64,000 nucleotides of DNA from Microlunatus sp. Gsoil 973 (GTDB lineage: Bacteria > Actinomycetota > Actinomycetes > Propionibacteriales > Propionibacteriaceae), in contig NZ_CP046122.1 of the NCBI RefSeq assembly GCF_009707365.1, positions 1,240,001 through 1,304,000 of the forward strand, written 5' to 3'. Shown here piece by piece: positions 1-9,948 of the stretch. The notes below the pieces were generated by a model. It saw nothing but the letters and a program-made list of their open reading frames with translations, was not told where the DNA came from and ran no database searches. Made by a program: the position numbers and the translations under genes. Each line of letters opens with the position of its first letter. Within the stretch, counting starts at the first letter, position 1.

Positions 1-508
1 GGGTGAGCATCCGGATGCCGCCCTTGGACACGCAATAGGCGAGGTCGGAGGGCATCGGCCAATCCTCGTGGACCGAGCTGGTGTTGATGATCACGCCGCC
101 GTCACCCTGTTTGCGCATCTGGTCCGAGGCCAGCTTGGTGCCGAACACCGCTCCCTTGAGGTTGATGCCCATCAGGAAGTCGTACCGATCCTCGGTGAGG
201 TCGGCGGTGGTCTGGCCGATCTCGACGCCGGCGTTGTTCACCATCACGTCCAACCGGCCGTAGTCGCTGACCGCGAAGTCGATCAAGGCCGCGAGTTGAT
301 CGACCTTGCTGACGTCCGCCTGGAAGCCGGACGCGGTGCCGCCGGCCTCGGCGATGTCGGAGACGATCTTGTCGGTGGCTTCGCCGTTGGTGACCCAGTC
401 GATCACCACCGCAGCACCCTGGGCGGCAGCCTCCCTTGCGATGCCCTCCCCGATGCCGGAGTTCGCTCCGGTCACGATCATCACCTTGCCGTCCAGTGGT
501 CGGTTCAT
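1..508 (-). CDS. SDR-family oxidoreductase, 3' part cut by window edge
   Basis: The minus-strand frame starts at an ATG at 508 (MNRPLDGKVMIVTGANSGIG) and runs off the left edge after 169 codons. It has the short-chain dehydrogenase cofactor motif TGANSGIG near residue 14, the NNAG motif (VMVNNAG) about residue 90, a catalytic-type Ser (NTSSV) and YCVSK, the active-site Tyr-Lys pair, just before the edge. It is a classical NAD(P)-dependent SDR of the 3-oxoacyl-reductase/glucose 1-dehydrogenase type; the substrate cannot be told. The gene lies 54 bp downstream of ligD on the same strand and could be read from the same transcript. Confidence 0.85.
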   Translation of the reverse strand, partial: MNRPLDGKVMIVTGANSGIGEGIAREAAAQGAAVVIDWVTNGEATDKIVSDIAEAGGTASGFQADVSKVDQLAALIDFAVSDYGRLDVMVNNAGVEIGQTTADLTEDRYDFLMGINLKGAVFGTKLASDQMRKQGDGGVIINTSSVHEDWPMPSDLAYCVSKGGIRMLT

Positions 509-562
509 CCGATGAATCCCTTCTGTGGTGGCACTTCTCGGCTGACTTCACTTCCGGCGAGA

Positions 563-3091
563 TCATTCCTCGACGACGACTTCTTCGGGACTCTTGTCCG
601 GTCGCCAGCCACGCCAGACCGGAAAGCGCAACCGACCGTCACCGGTCCACTCGGCATAGCTGACCTCCCCGACCAGGTCCGGGTCGATCCAGTGGGCGTC
701 CCGGGCATCCAGCCGCGGTACGTCCTCCAGGGGCGAGTCGTCCCGTCCCATGCCGGCGATGAGCTTGGTGATCCGACCGAGTTCGGCGTCGGAGAATCCG
801 CTGCCGACGCGGCCGATGTAGCGCAGCCGACCCTTGTGATCACCCGCGATCGGGACTCCGATCAGCAGTGACCCGACGGTTCCGGAACGCCTGCCGTTGC
901 CGGGCCGCCAGCCGCCGACGACGACCTCCTGGGTGTGGAAGTTCTTGATCTTGACCCAGGTCTGGCCACGTCCGCCGGGTTGGTAGGTGGAGCTGCGGCG
1001 CTTGGCGACCATTCCCTCCATACCCAGGCTGGTGCTGGCGATCTGGGCGGCCTCCTGATCACCGTCGAAACTCGGCGGCAGCTGAATCCTGCCTCCGGTG
1101 ATCAACTTCTCCAGTTCGGCACGTCGATCGTCGTAGGTCTGTTTCACCAGCGACCGGCCGTTGAGATACATGATGTCGAAGATGACCAGTTGGACGGGCG
1201 TTTCCCTGCGGGCCCGGCTGACATCTGCCGGCCCGCTCAGGTTGATCCGGTTCTGCAAGCGGGAGAAGCTCGGCCGGCCCTGCTCGTCCAGCGCGACGAT
1301 CTCACCGTCCAGCACGGCATTCCCGACGTCGAGCCGCGCGAGGGCGTCGGCGATCTCCGGATAGGTTCCGGTGACGTCGAGGCCGCGCCGGCTGAGAATC
1401 CTCGCGCGGCCGCCCGCCAGATAGCAGATCGCCCGGACGCCGTCCCACTTCATCTCGAATGCCCACTCGTCGGGTCTGGAGAAGGTGGGATTGTCCGACG
1501 AGCTGGCCAGCATGGGCTTGATCTCGGGCGGGAACTCCGGCTCGGTTCGCTCGGTGCCGGTTTCGTCGCCGTCCTCTTCGTTCCCGTCGCCGCGGTTGGA
1601 GTGCCAGACCATGGATTCGGAATGCTCGGCCTGTTCATGCAGCGCCTTCAGCTGCTCATCGGTCGCCGGCCGGGGTTCGGACGGGTTGCCCGACATCAGG
1701 TGCATCAGCCAATGGTTCTCCGGCTGCCCGCCGCGTCCGCCGGTGTGGATCAGCGCGACCTTGCAGTCGGTGCCGACGCCGCCGGGCTTGGTGCCCTTCA
1801 AGATCGCGATCACCTCCCGACCGTCCCGCCACTTCTCGACCGTGTACGTCCCGGTGTCGAAGATGATCACCTCACCACCGCCGTACTCGGCGTGCGGGAT
1901 GATCCCCTGGAAGGAGCCGTACTCGATCGGATGATCTTCGGTCTGGACCGCCAGGTGATTGGTGCGGGTGTCGATCGGCACACCCTTGGGCACGGCCCAG
2001 CTGACCAGCACACCGTCGTGTTCCAGACGGAAGTCATAGTGCAATCGCCGGGCGTGGTGTTCCTGGATCACGAAGGTCGGTTCACCGTCGGTCCGGGGAA
2101 CCGGTGGGGTGGCGGGCACCGGCTCGGGCGTCCTGTCCGGGTCGCGCATGCTCCGGTACTTGGTCAACCGGTCCGGCGCGGACGGTTGGGCAGGACCGCC
2201 CGGTGCAAGGGGCTGGAGAAGGTCGCCGAACTCCTCGACCCTGCGTAATGCCTCGTGGAAGTCGAGGTGCTCCAGATCCTCATCGAGTTCGTCCCAGCTG
2301 CGTGGTACGGCCACCATCGGCCGGGTGCGTCCGCGCAGCGAGTACGGCGAGATGGTCGTCTTGTTGCCGTTGTTCTGACTCCAGTCGATGAACACCTTGC
2401 CGGTGCGCTGGGCCTTGGCCATCTCAGCGACGACAAGATCGGGATGCTGCTTCTGCAGCGTCTCGGCGACCTCCTTGGCGATCTTGGAGGCGTCGGCCGA
2501 GCTGTAGTTGCCGTCCAGATGGGCGTACAGGTGCAGGCCCTTGCTGCCACTGGTCACCGGAAAGAGCTCCAGGCCGATCGCGTCCAGCAGGTCTCGTGCC
2601 CAGTGGGCCACCTCCGAGCACTCCGGCAGGCCGACCCCGGGTCCCGGATCAAGATCGAGGACCAGCCGGTCGGGATTGAGCGGATTGCCGTCGTCGTCGA
2701 ATCGCCACTGCGGGACGTGGATCTCCAACGATGCCAGTTGCGCCAGCCAGACCAGCGTCGCGGTGTCCTCGACGACCGGGTAGCTGTTGGTGCCGCCGCG
2801 ATGTTCGATCCGCCGCCGCAGTACCCAGTCCGGGACCCCGCTGGGCGGCAGGTTCTTCTGGAAGAACACCGGTCCCGGCTCGGCGTCGGTGCCGACCCCG
2901 TGCACCCACCGTTTGCGGGTCACCGGACGCCCGGACAAGTGCGGGACCATGTAGCGCGCGATCGCGGTGTAGTACGCGATCACCTCGCCCTTGGTGGTCC
3001 CGGTCTGCGGATAGAGGATCTTGTCCAGATTGCTGATCTTGAGCAGCCGACCGTCGACGGTGACCGTCTGGGTCTGCTCTGCCTGGGCCAT
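563..3091 (-). CDS. ligD: Multifunctional DNA ligase D (polymerase-phosphoesterase-ligase)
   Basis: This 842-residue protein acts in non-homologous end joining: it trims, fills and seals double-strand breaks together with Ku. The domain order is polymerase/primase (about 20-300, with the metal-binding DLD at 146-148), 3'-phosphoesterase (about 340-470, with the HHARRLHYDFRLEH histidine cluster at 345-358) and ATP-dependent ligase (about 525-842, with the adenylated Lys548 in EMKWDGVRA). The order Pol-PE-Lig is that of mycobacterial LigD. An acidic linker of about 50 residues joins PE and ligase. The ATG at 3091 gives the full polymerase N-terminus. No ku gene lies in the window, so its partner must be elsewhere. 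Confidence 0.97.
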   Translation of the reverse strand: MAQAEQTQTVTVDGRLLKISNLDKILYPQTGTTKGEVIAYYTAIARYMVPHLSGRPVTRKRWVHGVGTDAEPGPVFFQKNLPPSGVPDWVLRRRIEHRGGTNSYPVVEDTATLVWLAQLASLEIHVPQWRFDDDGNPLNPDRLVLDLDPGPGVGLPECSEVAHWARDLLDAIGLELFPVTSGSKGLHLYAHLDGNYSSADASKIAKEVAETLQKQHPDLVVAEMAKAQRTGKVFIDWSQNNGNKTTISPYSLRGRTRPMVAVPRSWDELDEDLEHLDFHEALRRVEEFGDLLQPLAPGGPAQPSAPDRLTKYRSMRDPDRTPEPVPATPPVPRTDGEPTFVIQEHHARRLHYDFRLEHDGVLVSWAVPKGVPIDTRTNHLAVQTEDHPIEYGSFQGIIPHAEYGGGEVIIFDTGTYTVEKWRDGREVIAILKGTKPGGVGTDCKVALIHTGGRGGQPENHWLMHLMSGNPSEPRPATDEQLKALHEQAEHSESMVWHSNRGDGNEEDGDETGTERTEPEFPPEIKPMLASSSDNPTFSRPDEWAFEMKWDGVRAICYLAGGRARILSRRGLDVTGTYPEIADALARLDVGNAVLDGEIVALDEQGRPSFSRLQNRINLSGPADVSRARRETPVQLVIFDIMYLNGRSLVKQTYDDRRAELEKLITGGRIQLPPSFDGDQEAAQIASTSLGMEGMVAKRRSSTYQPGGRGQTWVKIKNFHTQEVVVGGWRPGNGRRSGTVGSLLIGVPIAGDHKGRLRYIGRVGSGFSDAELGRITKLIAGMGRDDSPLEDVPRLDARDAHWIDPDLVGEVSYAEWTGDGRLRFPVWRGWRPDKSPEEVVVEE

Positions 3092-3119
3092 GAACCCATG
3101 ATGCCCAACCTGCGGTGCG

Positions 3120-3620
3120 TCAACCAGTGATCCGGGCCAGGACGCCGTCGGTGGCGGTGGCCAGATCGTCGGGGGCGAGCTCGACCTGGAGACCGCGCCG
3201 ACCGGCGCTGACCAGGACGGTGGGGAAGTTCCGACAGCTGCTGTCGATCACCGTGGGGAGCTTGGTCCGCTGCCCGATCGGGGAGATCCCGCCGAGCACG
3301 TACCCGCTGCTGCGGGCTGCCGCCTGCGGATCGGCCAGCTGCGCCTTCTTGACCCCGTACACCCGGGCCAGCGCCTTCAGATCGAGCTGTTCGGCGACCG
3401 GTACGACCGCCACGGCGAGCCCGCCACCCAGGTCTGCGACCAGCGTTTTGAAGATCTGCCTCCGGTCCACCCCGAGCTGCGCTGCGGCCTCGTTGCCGAA
3501 GTCGGTCACCAGGTCGTCGTGCCGGTAGGGGCGCAGGACGAAGCTGATCCCGGCCCTGGACAGCGCGACGGTTGCCGGAGTACCCCCGGAATCGGCCGCC
3601 GCCCGCTTCGATTTCGCCAC
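3120..3620 (-). CDS. YbaK/EbsC-type aminoacyl-tRNA deacylase
   Basis: A 166-residue protein of the YbaK/ProX deacylase family, which hydrolyses mischarged Cys-tRNA(Pro) or a related aminoacyl-tRNA. It shows the family pattern: FVLRPYRHDD near the start, GVDRRQIFKTLVADL, the conserved Lys (VKKAQLADP) and a GYVLGGISPIGQR loop typical of YbaK. The GTG at 3620 (VAKSKRA) is chosen because the protein then has normal family length and a TATCGT box lies 8 nt upstream; the frame stays open further upstream but only by overlapping hisD. It is divergent to hisD and ends 28 bp from the ligD start. Confidence 0.87.
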   Translation of the reverse strand: MAKSKRAAADSGGTPATVALSRAGISFVLRPYRHDDLVTDFGNEAAAQLGVDRRQIFKTLVADLGGGLAVAVVPVAEQLDLKALARVYGVKKAQLADPQAAARSSGYVLGGISPIGQRTKLPTVIDSSCRNFPTVLVSAGRRGLQVELAPDDLATATDGVLARITG

Positions 3621-3638
3621 AGCAGCCGACGATATCGA

Positions 3639-3669
3639 TTGCGGACGGTCGAACGCTCCCTCGTAGACT
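3639..3669 (+). promoter_or_regulatory. Leaderless promoter of the hisDCBH operon
   Basis: A TAGACT -10 box (3664-3669) ends 6 nt before the GTG of hisD, the spacing of leaderless actinobacterial transcripts. A poor -35 candidate, TTGCGG at 3639, lies 19 bp upstream. No Shine-Dalgarno sequence precedes hisD, which fits. Confidence 0.55.
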
Positions 3670-3675
3670 TCCCCT

Positions 3676-4995
3676 GTGCTCCGACGAATCGATCTTCGCG
3701 CTTCCGACGCGCCCGCCGACCCGGACCGGCTCCGGGCCGTGCTGCCGCGCGCCGCGTTCGACGTCGACGCCGCTGTCGAGGCGGTTCGACCGATCTGTGA
3801 GGACATCGCCGAGCACGGCATCCATGCGCTGACCAAGTACGCCGAGCAATACGATCACGTCGTCCCGGAGTCGTTCCGAGTCCCGGAGTCGGCGCTGTCC
3901 GACGCCCTGGCCGGTCTCGACCCGCGCTTGCGCCGCGCCTTCGACATCTCGATCGAACGGCGTCGCGCAGTCAGCCTCGACGAACTGGGCGATCAGCAGG
4001 TGACCACCGCCGTCGCTCCGGGCGCTCGAGTCAGTCAGCGGATGATCCCGGTCAACAGGGTCGGCCTGTACGCACCGGGTGGGGTCGCGCCGCTGGCGTC
4101 GTCGGTGATCATGAACGTGGTGCCGGCGCAGGTTGCCGGCGTCGCGTCGCTGGCGTTGGCCTCGACGCCGCAGCGGGAGTTCGGCGGCTTGCCGCATCCG
4201 AACATCCTGGCGCTGTGCGCCATGCTCGGTGTCGACGAGGTGTACGCGGTCGGCGGCTCCCAGGCCGTACCGATGTTCGCCTACGGGGTGCCGGGACTGT
4301 GCCGGCGGGTGGACATGATCACCGGTCCGGGCAACATCTACACGGTCGCGGCCAAGCGGCTGGTGAAGGGGCTGGTGGGCATCGACGCCGAGGCCGGCCC
4401 GACGGAGATCGCGATCCTCGCCGACGACAGCGCCGTGCCCGCCTTCGTCGCGGCGGATCTGATCTCCCAGTCCGAACACGACCCGGCTGCGGCGTCGGTG
4501 TTGATCACCGACTCCGAGTCCCTGGCCGCGGCGGTCGAGGACGAACTGGAGCGCCAGGTCCCGCAGACCAAGCACGCAGAGCGGATCACCGCCTCGCTGA
4601 TCGGCCAACAGTCCGGCGTGGTGCTCGTCGATGATCTTGATGCGGGCATTCTGGTCGCCGACGGCTATGCCGCCGAGCACCTGGAGATCCAGACCAGGAA
4701 CGCGGCCGAGGTGTCGACCAGGATCAGCAACGCCGGAGCGATCTTCCTCGGGTCGTGGTCGCCGGTCTCGCTCGGTGACTACGCGGCCGGAAGCACCCAC
4801 GTGTTGCCGACCGCGGGTTGCGCGTGCCACTCGTCCGGTCTGAACGTGAAGAGCTACCTCAAGGCGGTCCACGTGATCGACTACGACCAGCAGGCATTGT
4901 CCGAGATCGCGACCGATGTGGTGACCTTCGCCGAGGCCGAGGATCTGCCCGCCCATGGTCGGGCGATCTCCATCCGTCAGGAGGACGCGGGATGA
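3676..4995 (+). CDS. hisD: Histidinol dehydrogenase
   Basis: This enzyme catalyses the last two steps of histidine synthesis, L-histidinol to L-histidine with two NAD+. The 439-residue protein has the normal length and shows the NAD-binding YAPGG segment, the zinc-site region SQSEHDPAA, the [12 protein letters not shown] segment with the catalytic Glu-His pair, and the C-terminal HVLPTAG signature. The start is a GTG at 3676 directly behind a -10 box, so translation is probably leaderless. The stop overlaps the hisC ATG by 4 nt (ATGA). It is the first gene of hisD-hisC-hisB-hisH. Confidence 0.97.
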   Translation: MLRRIDLRASDAPADPDRLRAVLPRAAFDVDAAVEAVRPICEDIAEHGIHALTKYAEQYDHVVPESFRVPESALSDALAGLDPRLRRAFDISIERRRAVSLDELGDQQVTTAVAPGARVSQRMIPVNRVGLYAPGGVAPLASSVIMNVVPAQVAGVASLALASTPQREFGGLPHPNILALCAMLGVDEVYAVGGSQAVPMFAYGVPGLCRRVDMITGPGNIYTVAAKRLVKGLVGIDAEAGPTEIAILADDSAVPAFVAADLISQSEHDPAAASVLITDSESLAAAVEDELERQVPQTKHAERITASLIGQQSGVVLVDDLDAGILVADGYAAEHLEIQTRNAAEVSTRISNAGAIFLGSWSPVSLGDYAAGSTHVLPTAGCACHSSGLNVKSYLKAVHVIDYDQQALSEIATDVVTFAEAEDLPAHGRAISIRQEDAG

Positions 4996-6107
4996 GCGGC
5001 ACTGCGCAACCTGACCTGTCCGACCTGCCGCTGCGTCCGGAACTGAAGGGCGAGGAGCCGTACGGTGCCCCGCAGTTGGACGTACCCGTGCTGCTGAACG
5101 TCAACGAGAATCCGTACCCTCCGGATGAGCAGGTGATCGCCGACATCGCACGGGCGGTCACCGAGGCAGCGGCCTCGATGAACCGCTATCCGGAGCGGGA
5201 CGCGATCGGTCTGCGTGATGATCTTGCCCGCTACCTCGGTCATGATCTTCGTGCCGAGAACATCTGGGCAGCCAACGGCAGCAACGAGGTGATGACCCAC
5301 GTGCTGGGCGCGTTCGGCGGTCCGGGCCGGAGCGGATTGACGTTCTCGCCGTCGTACTCGATGTATCCCGAGTACGCACGCAACACGCACACCGAATGGC
5401 TGACGGTGCCACGGAAGGCCGACTTCAGTATCGATGTCGATCTTGCTCTGCGGTCGATCGCGGAGATCCGGCCGGACGTGATCCTGGTCGCCAGTCCGAA
5501 CAACCCGACCGGGACCAGGGCGGGGATCGATGAACTCGAGGCGCTCTGCCAGGCCGCTCCCGGCGTGATCGTGATCGACGAGGCGTACGCGGAGTTCGCC
5601 AGGCCGGGCAGCCGGAGCGCCCTGGAACTGCTGCCGCGGTTCCCGCGGCTCGCGGTGAGCCGGACGATGAGCAAGGCGTTCGCGTTCGCCGGTGGGCGGC
5701 TCGGCTATCTGGCGGCGGCCCCGGCCTTCGTCGATGCACTGCGGATCATCAGGCTCCCGTACCATCTGTCGGCGGTCACCCAGGCCGTCGCCCGGGTGGC
5801 GCTGGCCCACGCACCCAGAATGCTCGCCCAGCTGGACGTGCTGCGCGCCGAGCGCGACAAGCTGCAGGACCGGCTCGTCACGGCGGATCTCGACGTCGCC
5901 GAGTCGGATGCTAACTTCATCCTGTTCGGTCGCTTCGCCGACCGGCACCGGGTCTGGCAGAGCCTGCTCGATCGGGGCGTACTGATCCGGGAGACGGGTC
6001 CGGCCGGCTGGTTGCGGGTATCGGTGGGAACACCCGAGGAGAACGCCGCGTTCACCGCCGCGCTGACCGAAGTACTGCCGACTGCCGAGAGGGCGAGCGA
6101 TGAGTGA
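4992..6107 (+). CDS. hisC: Histidinol-phosphate aminotransferase
   Basis: A PLP-dependent class I/II aminotransferase of 371 residues that converts imidazole-acetol phosphate and glutamate into histidinol phosphate. It has the N-terminal [10 protein letters not shown] substrate loop, the ASPNNPTGT motif, the VIDEAYAEF aspartate that contacts the PLP ring, and Lys228 in [17 protein letters not shown] as the PLP Schiff-base lysine. The ATG at 4992 is set by the ATGA overlap with hisD. The 3' end overlaps hisB by 8 nt, so the genes are translationally coupled. Confidence 0.96.
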   Translation: MSGTAQPDLSDLPLRPELKGEEPYGAPQLDVPVLLNVNENPYPPDEQVIADIARAVTEAAASMNRYPERDAIGLRDDLARYLGHDLRAENIWAANGSNEVMTHVLGAFGGPGRSGLTFSPSYSMYPEYARNTHTEWLTVPRKADFSIDVDLALRSIAEIRPDVILVASPNNPTGTRAGIDELEALCQAAPGVIVIDEAYAEFARPGSRSALELLPRFPRLAVSRTMSKAFAFAGGRLGYLAAAPAFVDALRIIRLPYHLSAVTQAVARVALAHAPRMLAQLDVLRAERDKLQDRLVTADLDVAESDANFILFGRFADRHRVWQSLLDRGVLIRETGPAGWLRVSVGTPEENAAFTAALTEVLPTAERASDE

Positions 6108-6726
6108 TCAACAACCGCGGACCGCGCGGGTGGAACGCAGCACCTCCGAGTCGAGCGTCTCGGTGTTGATCAACCTGGACGGCCGCGGCGAGTCGGTGAT
6201 CAACACGGGCGTCGGTTTCTACGATCACATGTTGACCGCACTCGCCCGGCACGGCCTTTTCGATCTTGAGGTGCAGACCAAGGGCGACGTCTGGATCGAC
6301 GCCCATCACAGTGTCGAGGACACGGCGATCTCGCTCGGACAGGCGATCAGGCAGGCCCTGGGGGACAAGAGCGGGATCCGTCGTTTCGGCGATGCGATGG
6401 TGCCGCTGGACGAAACGCTCGCCCAGGCCGTTGTCGACGTATCGGGCCGGCCGTACTGTGTGCACTCCGGTGAGCCCGCCGGTCAGGAGTATGTGCAGAT
6501 CGGTGGCGGGACGGCCGGAGTGCCCTATGTCGGATCCCTCACCCGGCACGTGATGGAGAGCCTGGCCTTCCACGCCGGCATCTGCCTGCACCTGCGGGTA
6601 CTGGCGGGACGCGATCCGCACCACATCGTCGAAGCGCAGTTCAAGGCCGTTGCCCGGGCGTTGCGTGACGCGGTGGCGTTCGATCCGCGCGTGACCGGCA
6701 TTCCGAGCACCAAGGGCACGCTGTGA
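6100..6726 (+). CDS. hisB: Imidazoleglycerol-phosphate dehydratase
   Basis: A 208-residue monofunctional dehydratase that turns imidazole-glycerol phosphate into imidazole-acetol phosphate. The two Mn-binding His clusters of the family are present: [14 protein letters not shown] and [11 protein letters not shown] in the first half, and [11 protein letters not shown] and [12 protein letters not shown] in the second. There is no fused phosphatase domain, as usual in actinobacteria. It starts inside the end of hisC and its stop overlaps the GTG of hisH. Confidence 0.97.
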   Translation: MSDQQPRTARVERSTSESSVSVLINLDGRGESVINTGVGFYDHMLTALARHGLFDLEVQTKGDVWIDAHHSVEDTAISLGQAIRQALGDKSGIRRFGDAMVPLDETLAQAVVDVSGRPYCVHSGEPAGQEYVQIGGGTAGVPYVGSLTRHVMESLAFHAGICLHLRVLAGRDPHHIVEAQFKAVARALRDAVAFDPRVTGIPSTKGTL

Positions 6727-7397
6727 TCCCAGAGCTGTCCGAGACCGATCTGGCCGATACCCCTGGAGTCGTCGGCAAGTCGATCGTCGTGCTCGACTAC
6801 GGGCTCGGCAACATCCGCTCGGCCGAGCGGGCACTGGCCAGAACCGGTGTCCGGGTCACGGTGAGCGTCGATCCCGATGTCGCACTGGCAGCCGACGGTC
6901 TGGTGGTGCCGGGCGTCGGAGCCTTCGCGGCCTGCATGGACGGCCTGGTGTCGATCGGCGGTGACAAGATCATCGACGAACGGCTCGCCCGGAACAAGCC
7001 GGTCCTCGGCATCTGTGTCGGTGCGCAGATCCTGTTCGCCCAGGGTGTCGAACACGGACAGCCGGTCGACGGCTGCGCGCGGTGGCCCGGGGTTGTCGAG
7101 CAACTGCACGCCCACCGGTTGCCGCACATGGGCTGGAACACCGTCCAGGTGCCGGCCGCCACCGTGCTGTTCTCCGGGATCGAGCACGAGCGGTTCTACT
7201 TCGTGCATTCCTACGGGGTGCGCGAGCAGGGAACGGTTCGCGACTTCGGCGGTGCGGTGATCACCTGGGCCGAGCACGAGGGCGACCGGTTCGTCGCCGG
7301 AATCGAGCAGGGCCCGCTGAGCGCGACCCAGTTCCATCCCGAGAAGTCCGGCGCGGCCGGAGCCCGTCTGCTCGCCAACTGGGTGGCGAGTGTTTGA
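6723..7397 (+). CDS. hisH: Imidazole glycerol phosphate synthase, glutaminase subunit
   Basis: This is the class I glutamine amidotransferase subunit that supplies ammonia to HisF. The nucleophile Cys98 lies in [10 protein letters not shown] and the His-Glu pair in TQFHPEKSG; the GVGAF oxyanion segment is present. The GTG at 6723 overlaps the hisB stop, which gives about 19 residues before the conserved [13 protein letters not shown], longer than most HisH; a later start is possible. The partner gene hisF is not in the window, and the usual next gene, hisA, is 6.7 kb away. Confidence 0.95.
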   Translation: MIPELSETDLADTPGVVGKSIVVLDYGLGNIRSAERALARTGVRVTVSVDPDVALAADGLVVPGVGAFAACMDGLVSIGGDKIIDERLARNKPVLGICVGAQILFAQGVEHGQPVDGCARWPGVVEQLHAHRLPHMGWNTVQVPAATVLFSGIEHERFYFVHSYGVREQGTVRDFGGAVITWAEHEGDRFVAGIEQGPLSATQFHPEKSGAAGARLLANWVASV

Positions 7398-7570
7398 CGC
7401 GCTGCCCTGCGGTGGCCGCGGGTAGTCCGGTTGTGTCGTCTCGTTGGTCATTGCGACGGACCCTGACGGACTGTCAGTACCTCGTGGTTGGCTGTTGCGT
7501 GGGGTAGTGGGTGACTCGTGTCTAGTGCTCGGAATCCCTTGTATATAAGGGAAAATGAGGCGTTCGGGTC

Positions 7571-7599
7571 TTGCATGGGAACGGGCGGTCGAATAGAAT
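7571..7599 (+). promoter_or_regulatory. Leaderless promoter of the DUF222-HNH gene
   Basis: TTGCAT (7571-7576) and TAGAAT (7594-7599) are separated by exactly 17 bp, and the ATG of the next gene follows the -10 box by 6 nt. This is one of the clearest promoters in the window and shows that the gene is not simply read from the his operon. A short inverted repeat, TCCCTT-N6-AAGGGA at 7535-7552, lies just upstream. Confidence 0.6.
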
Positions 7600-7605
7600 C
7601 CGGTC

Positions 7606-9216
7606 ATGGGATCCCAGTCGCCGCAGACCGGCCCGGACGGGCTGTCTGACGGGCTGTCTGACGGCACGTCTGCCGGCCGGGACCGGTGGGCTGACTATGG
7701 CCCTTCCTGGGATGACGATGAGGCCTGGGGTGAGCCACCGGATGAGGATGCGGGCCTCGAGGACGCCGTCGACATGGACGATGAGACCCTTGATGATCTG
7801 ATCCTCGATGATCTTGATCCTGGTCGGGTGTCGGTGCCGGATCAGGTGTCGGTGCCGGATCGGGTGGAGCAGACGTTGGCTGTGGCGGAGGCTGTGGTGG
7901 ATCAGCTGGCCCGCCTCCTGGTCGATCCGTGGGTGGTGTTGGCTGATCGGGATCGGTTGATCGGTTGGACCAGCCAGGTGGAGCGGCTGGGTAGGAAGTT
8001 GGCCGGTCCGGGTCAGGTGTTGATCAACCTGATGGAAGCAGCGGGGTGTCGGATTGATGGTCCGATCGGTTTGTTCGCCTCTCCGGAATCGTTCCTCATC
8101 GCCCTCCTCGGCATCCCCGCCGGTGAAGCGAAAGCCCGGGTGCGGGCGGCCGGCTTGTTGGCGCCAAGGTTCGGGATGGACGGGCATCGGGCCGACCCGG
8201 CGTATCCCGTGTTGGCGGCGGCGCAGGCTGCCGGGGAGATCGGTGCGGATCGGGTGGATCGGATCGGGAGGGCGATCACCGGCTGGGAGAAACTGGTCGG
8301 TGTCGAGGGCACCCAGGTCACCGCCGAAACCCTCGCCACGGCCGAAGAGGTTCTGGCCCGGCAGGGTCGGGTGTTCGGTGGTCGGGAGTTGGACGGGGTG
8401 ATCGACCGGGTCGGGGCGTATCTGAACCCGGACGGGATGGTGGACAACCGGCCCGCGCAGGAGGCGGCCCGGTCGGTGGAGGTCAAACCGGTCTGTCGCG
8501 GGATGCGGAAGGGCATGTATCACTTGGAGGGTTGGCTCACCGCTCAGGCCGGGGCCAAGGCCCAAACGGTGTTGGATCCGTTGTCCCGGCCCGAACCGGT
8601 CACCGACGACCACGGCCATCTGATTGAGGCCGACCGGCGGGACCGGGGAATGCGGATCCACGACGCCCTGGAAACCGTCCTCGACCGCACCCTGCAAGCC
8701 GGGGACCTACCCGCCCACGGTGGCACACCGACCACGCTGATCATCACCGCCCAGGCCGCAGACCTGGTGGCCGGGACCGGGGAGGGCGTGACAGAGACCG
8801 GTGACCGGCTACCGATGGACAGCATCCGGGCGTTGGCTGATGAGGCCGAGATCGTCCGGACCGTCTTCGCCAAGGAGACCGGCGAGGTCCTGTATCTGGG
8901 CCGGACGCGTCGGTTGGCGTCCTATCCGCAAACCCTGGCCCTGGCTGCCCGGGATGGTGGCTGCACCTTCCCCGGGTGCAGCAAAACGCCGAAATGGTGC
9001 CAACGCCACCACATTGTGGACTGGGTCAACGGGGGGAAGACCGACCTACCGAATCTGGCGTTGTTGTGCCCGTTCCACCATCACCGGTTCGCCCAGCACG
9101 GGTGGAGTGCCGAATACCGGCAGGGACGGGTCTGGTGGCGACCACCCGAGCATATCGACCCCGACCGGAAACCCATCCTGAACACCATCCACCGCAACCC
9201 ACCCCTGCGGACCTGA
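7606..9216 (+). CDS. DUF222 (13E12 repeat) protein with C-terminal HNH endonuclease domain
   Basis: A 536-residue protein of the DUF222-HNH family, present in many copies in actinobacterial genomes. Residues about 80-380 form the helical DUF222 part (VEQTLAVAEAVVDQLARLL, then the LGIPAGEAKARVRAAGLL stretch). The C-terminus has the HNH nuclease core: CTFPGC, then CQRHHIVDWVNGGKTDLPN and LLCPFHHHR, with paired Cys for zinc and the catalytic His. The first 70 residues are acidic, with a short SDGLSDG repeat. The family is suspected of mobile or repeat-driven behaviour, but no terminal repeats are seen here. The role is unknown. Confidence 0.9.
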   Translation: MGSQSPQTGPDGLSDGLSDGTSAGRDRWADYGPSWDDDEAWGEPPDEDAGLEDAVDMDDETLDDLILDDLDPGRVSVPDQVSVPDRVEQTLAVAEAVVDQLARLLVDPWVVLADRDRLIGWTSQVERLGRKLAGPGQVLINLMEAAGCRIDGPIGLFASPESFLIALLGIPAGEAKARVRAAGLLAPRFGMDGHRADPAYPVLAAAQAAGEIGADRVDRIGRAITGWEKLVGVEGTQVTAETLATAEEVLARQGRVFGGRELDGVIDRVGAYLNPDGMVDNRPAQEAARSVEVKPVCRGMRKGMYHLEGWLTAQAGAKAQTVLDPLSRPEPVTDDHGHLIEADRRDRGMRIHDALETVLDRTLQAGDLPAHGGTPTTLIITAQAADLVAGTGEGVTETGDRLPMDSIRALADEAEIVRTVFAKETGEVLYLGRTRRLASYPQTLALAARDGGCTFPGCSKTPKWCQRHHIVDWVNGGKTDLPNLALLCPFHHHRFAQHGWSAEYRQGRVWWRPPEHIDPDRKPILNTIHRNPPLRT

Positions 9217-9228
9217 GCCTTGTGCCGG

Positions 9229-9277
9229 CGCTCACTCGGACCTGCCGCTCACTCGGACCTGCCGCTCACTCCGATCT
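9229..9277. repeat. 17-bp direct repeat, about 2.7 copies
   Basis: The unit CGCTCACTCGGACCTGC occurs at 9229-9245 and 9246-9262, followed by a partial copy to about 9277. It fills the 72-bp gap between the ends of the convergent DUF222-HNH and methyltransferase-like genes. No function is evident. Confidence 0.8.
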
Positions 9278-9288
9278 ACTGGGTCGCG

Positions 9289-9765
9289 TCAGGGCAGGAG
9301 GACGAGACCGCGGTTCATCGGCCCGTCGAATTCGAGGGTCACCGGTTCGACCGAGCCGCCGTGCTCGACCTGATGTCGGCCGATGGCATCAAGCAGGGCG
9401 TCGCGGCCAAGCCGCGCCTCGCGATCCCAGAAGTTGCAGCAGGGCACGATCAACACCGGGACCCGGTCGGCCGATTCGACAACGGGCCGCAGCGCCTGAT
9501 CGGGATGCAGGCCGATCACGAGGTCGTAGAAATCTGCGAGCACAGCGTCATAGGCCATCGCCCGGTTCGACACACCGCGCAACGGCCATCCGCGCGGGTC
9601 GACGACCTCGGCCTGTTTGTTGTACCGCTTGGCGAGGATCCTCGCGAGCATGCCCTGCCCGCCCGCGACATCGGCCACGTACTGCGCCTCAGGAAACCGG
9701 TCGGCGACGAACCGGGCAGTCGCCTCGAACCGTCCCGGGGCGCCGTGGAACGTGTGGCGGGCCAC
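9289..9765 (-). CDS. Small SAM-dependent methyltransferase-like protein
   Basis: A 158-residue protein with the class I methyltransferase fold start: VADVAGGQGMLARIL matches the AdoMet-binding motif I, followed by an acidic residue (EVVDPR) at the expected end of strand 2 and by DLVIGLHPDQALRPVV, which resembles motif IV. IVPCCNFWDRE recalls the cysteine-containing loop of methyltransferase-like proteins acting on RNA or unknown substrates. The GTG at 9765 follows a TAGAGT -10 box by 6 nt, so the transcript is probably leaderless. It stands alone on the minus strand; the substrate is unknown. Confidence 0.75.
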   Translation of the reverse strand: MARHTFHGAPGRFEATARFVADRFPEAQYVADVAGGQGMLARILAKRYNKQAEVVDPRGWPLRGVSNRAMAYDAVLADFYDLVIGLHPDQALRPVVESADRVPVLIVPCCNFWDREARLGRDALLDAIGRHQVEHGGSVEPVTLEFDGPMNRGLVLLP

Positions 9766-9948
9766 AGCCCGACTCTAGCGGTCCGGAGCCGCAGCCGTCT
9801 CCCGATTGACGCCGCCCAGCTGACCCGGCCCGACTGACCCGCCGTGCCCCGCGACTGGCCGTCACCGGGGCCAAACATGTCGGATGAATTGTGAAGCGGC
9901 CATTCGTCGTACATCATGTCTGCAAGCAACCCTGCGGAAGGGGCAGAT

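Noticed and set aside
7535-7552. TCCCTT-N6-AAGGGA hairpin as terminator of the his operon
   Set aside because: The stem is only 6 bp, no T-tract follows on the plus strand, and it lies 138 bp after the stop; support is too weak.
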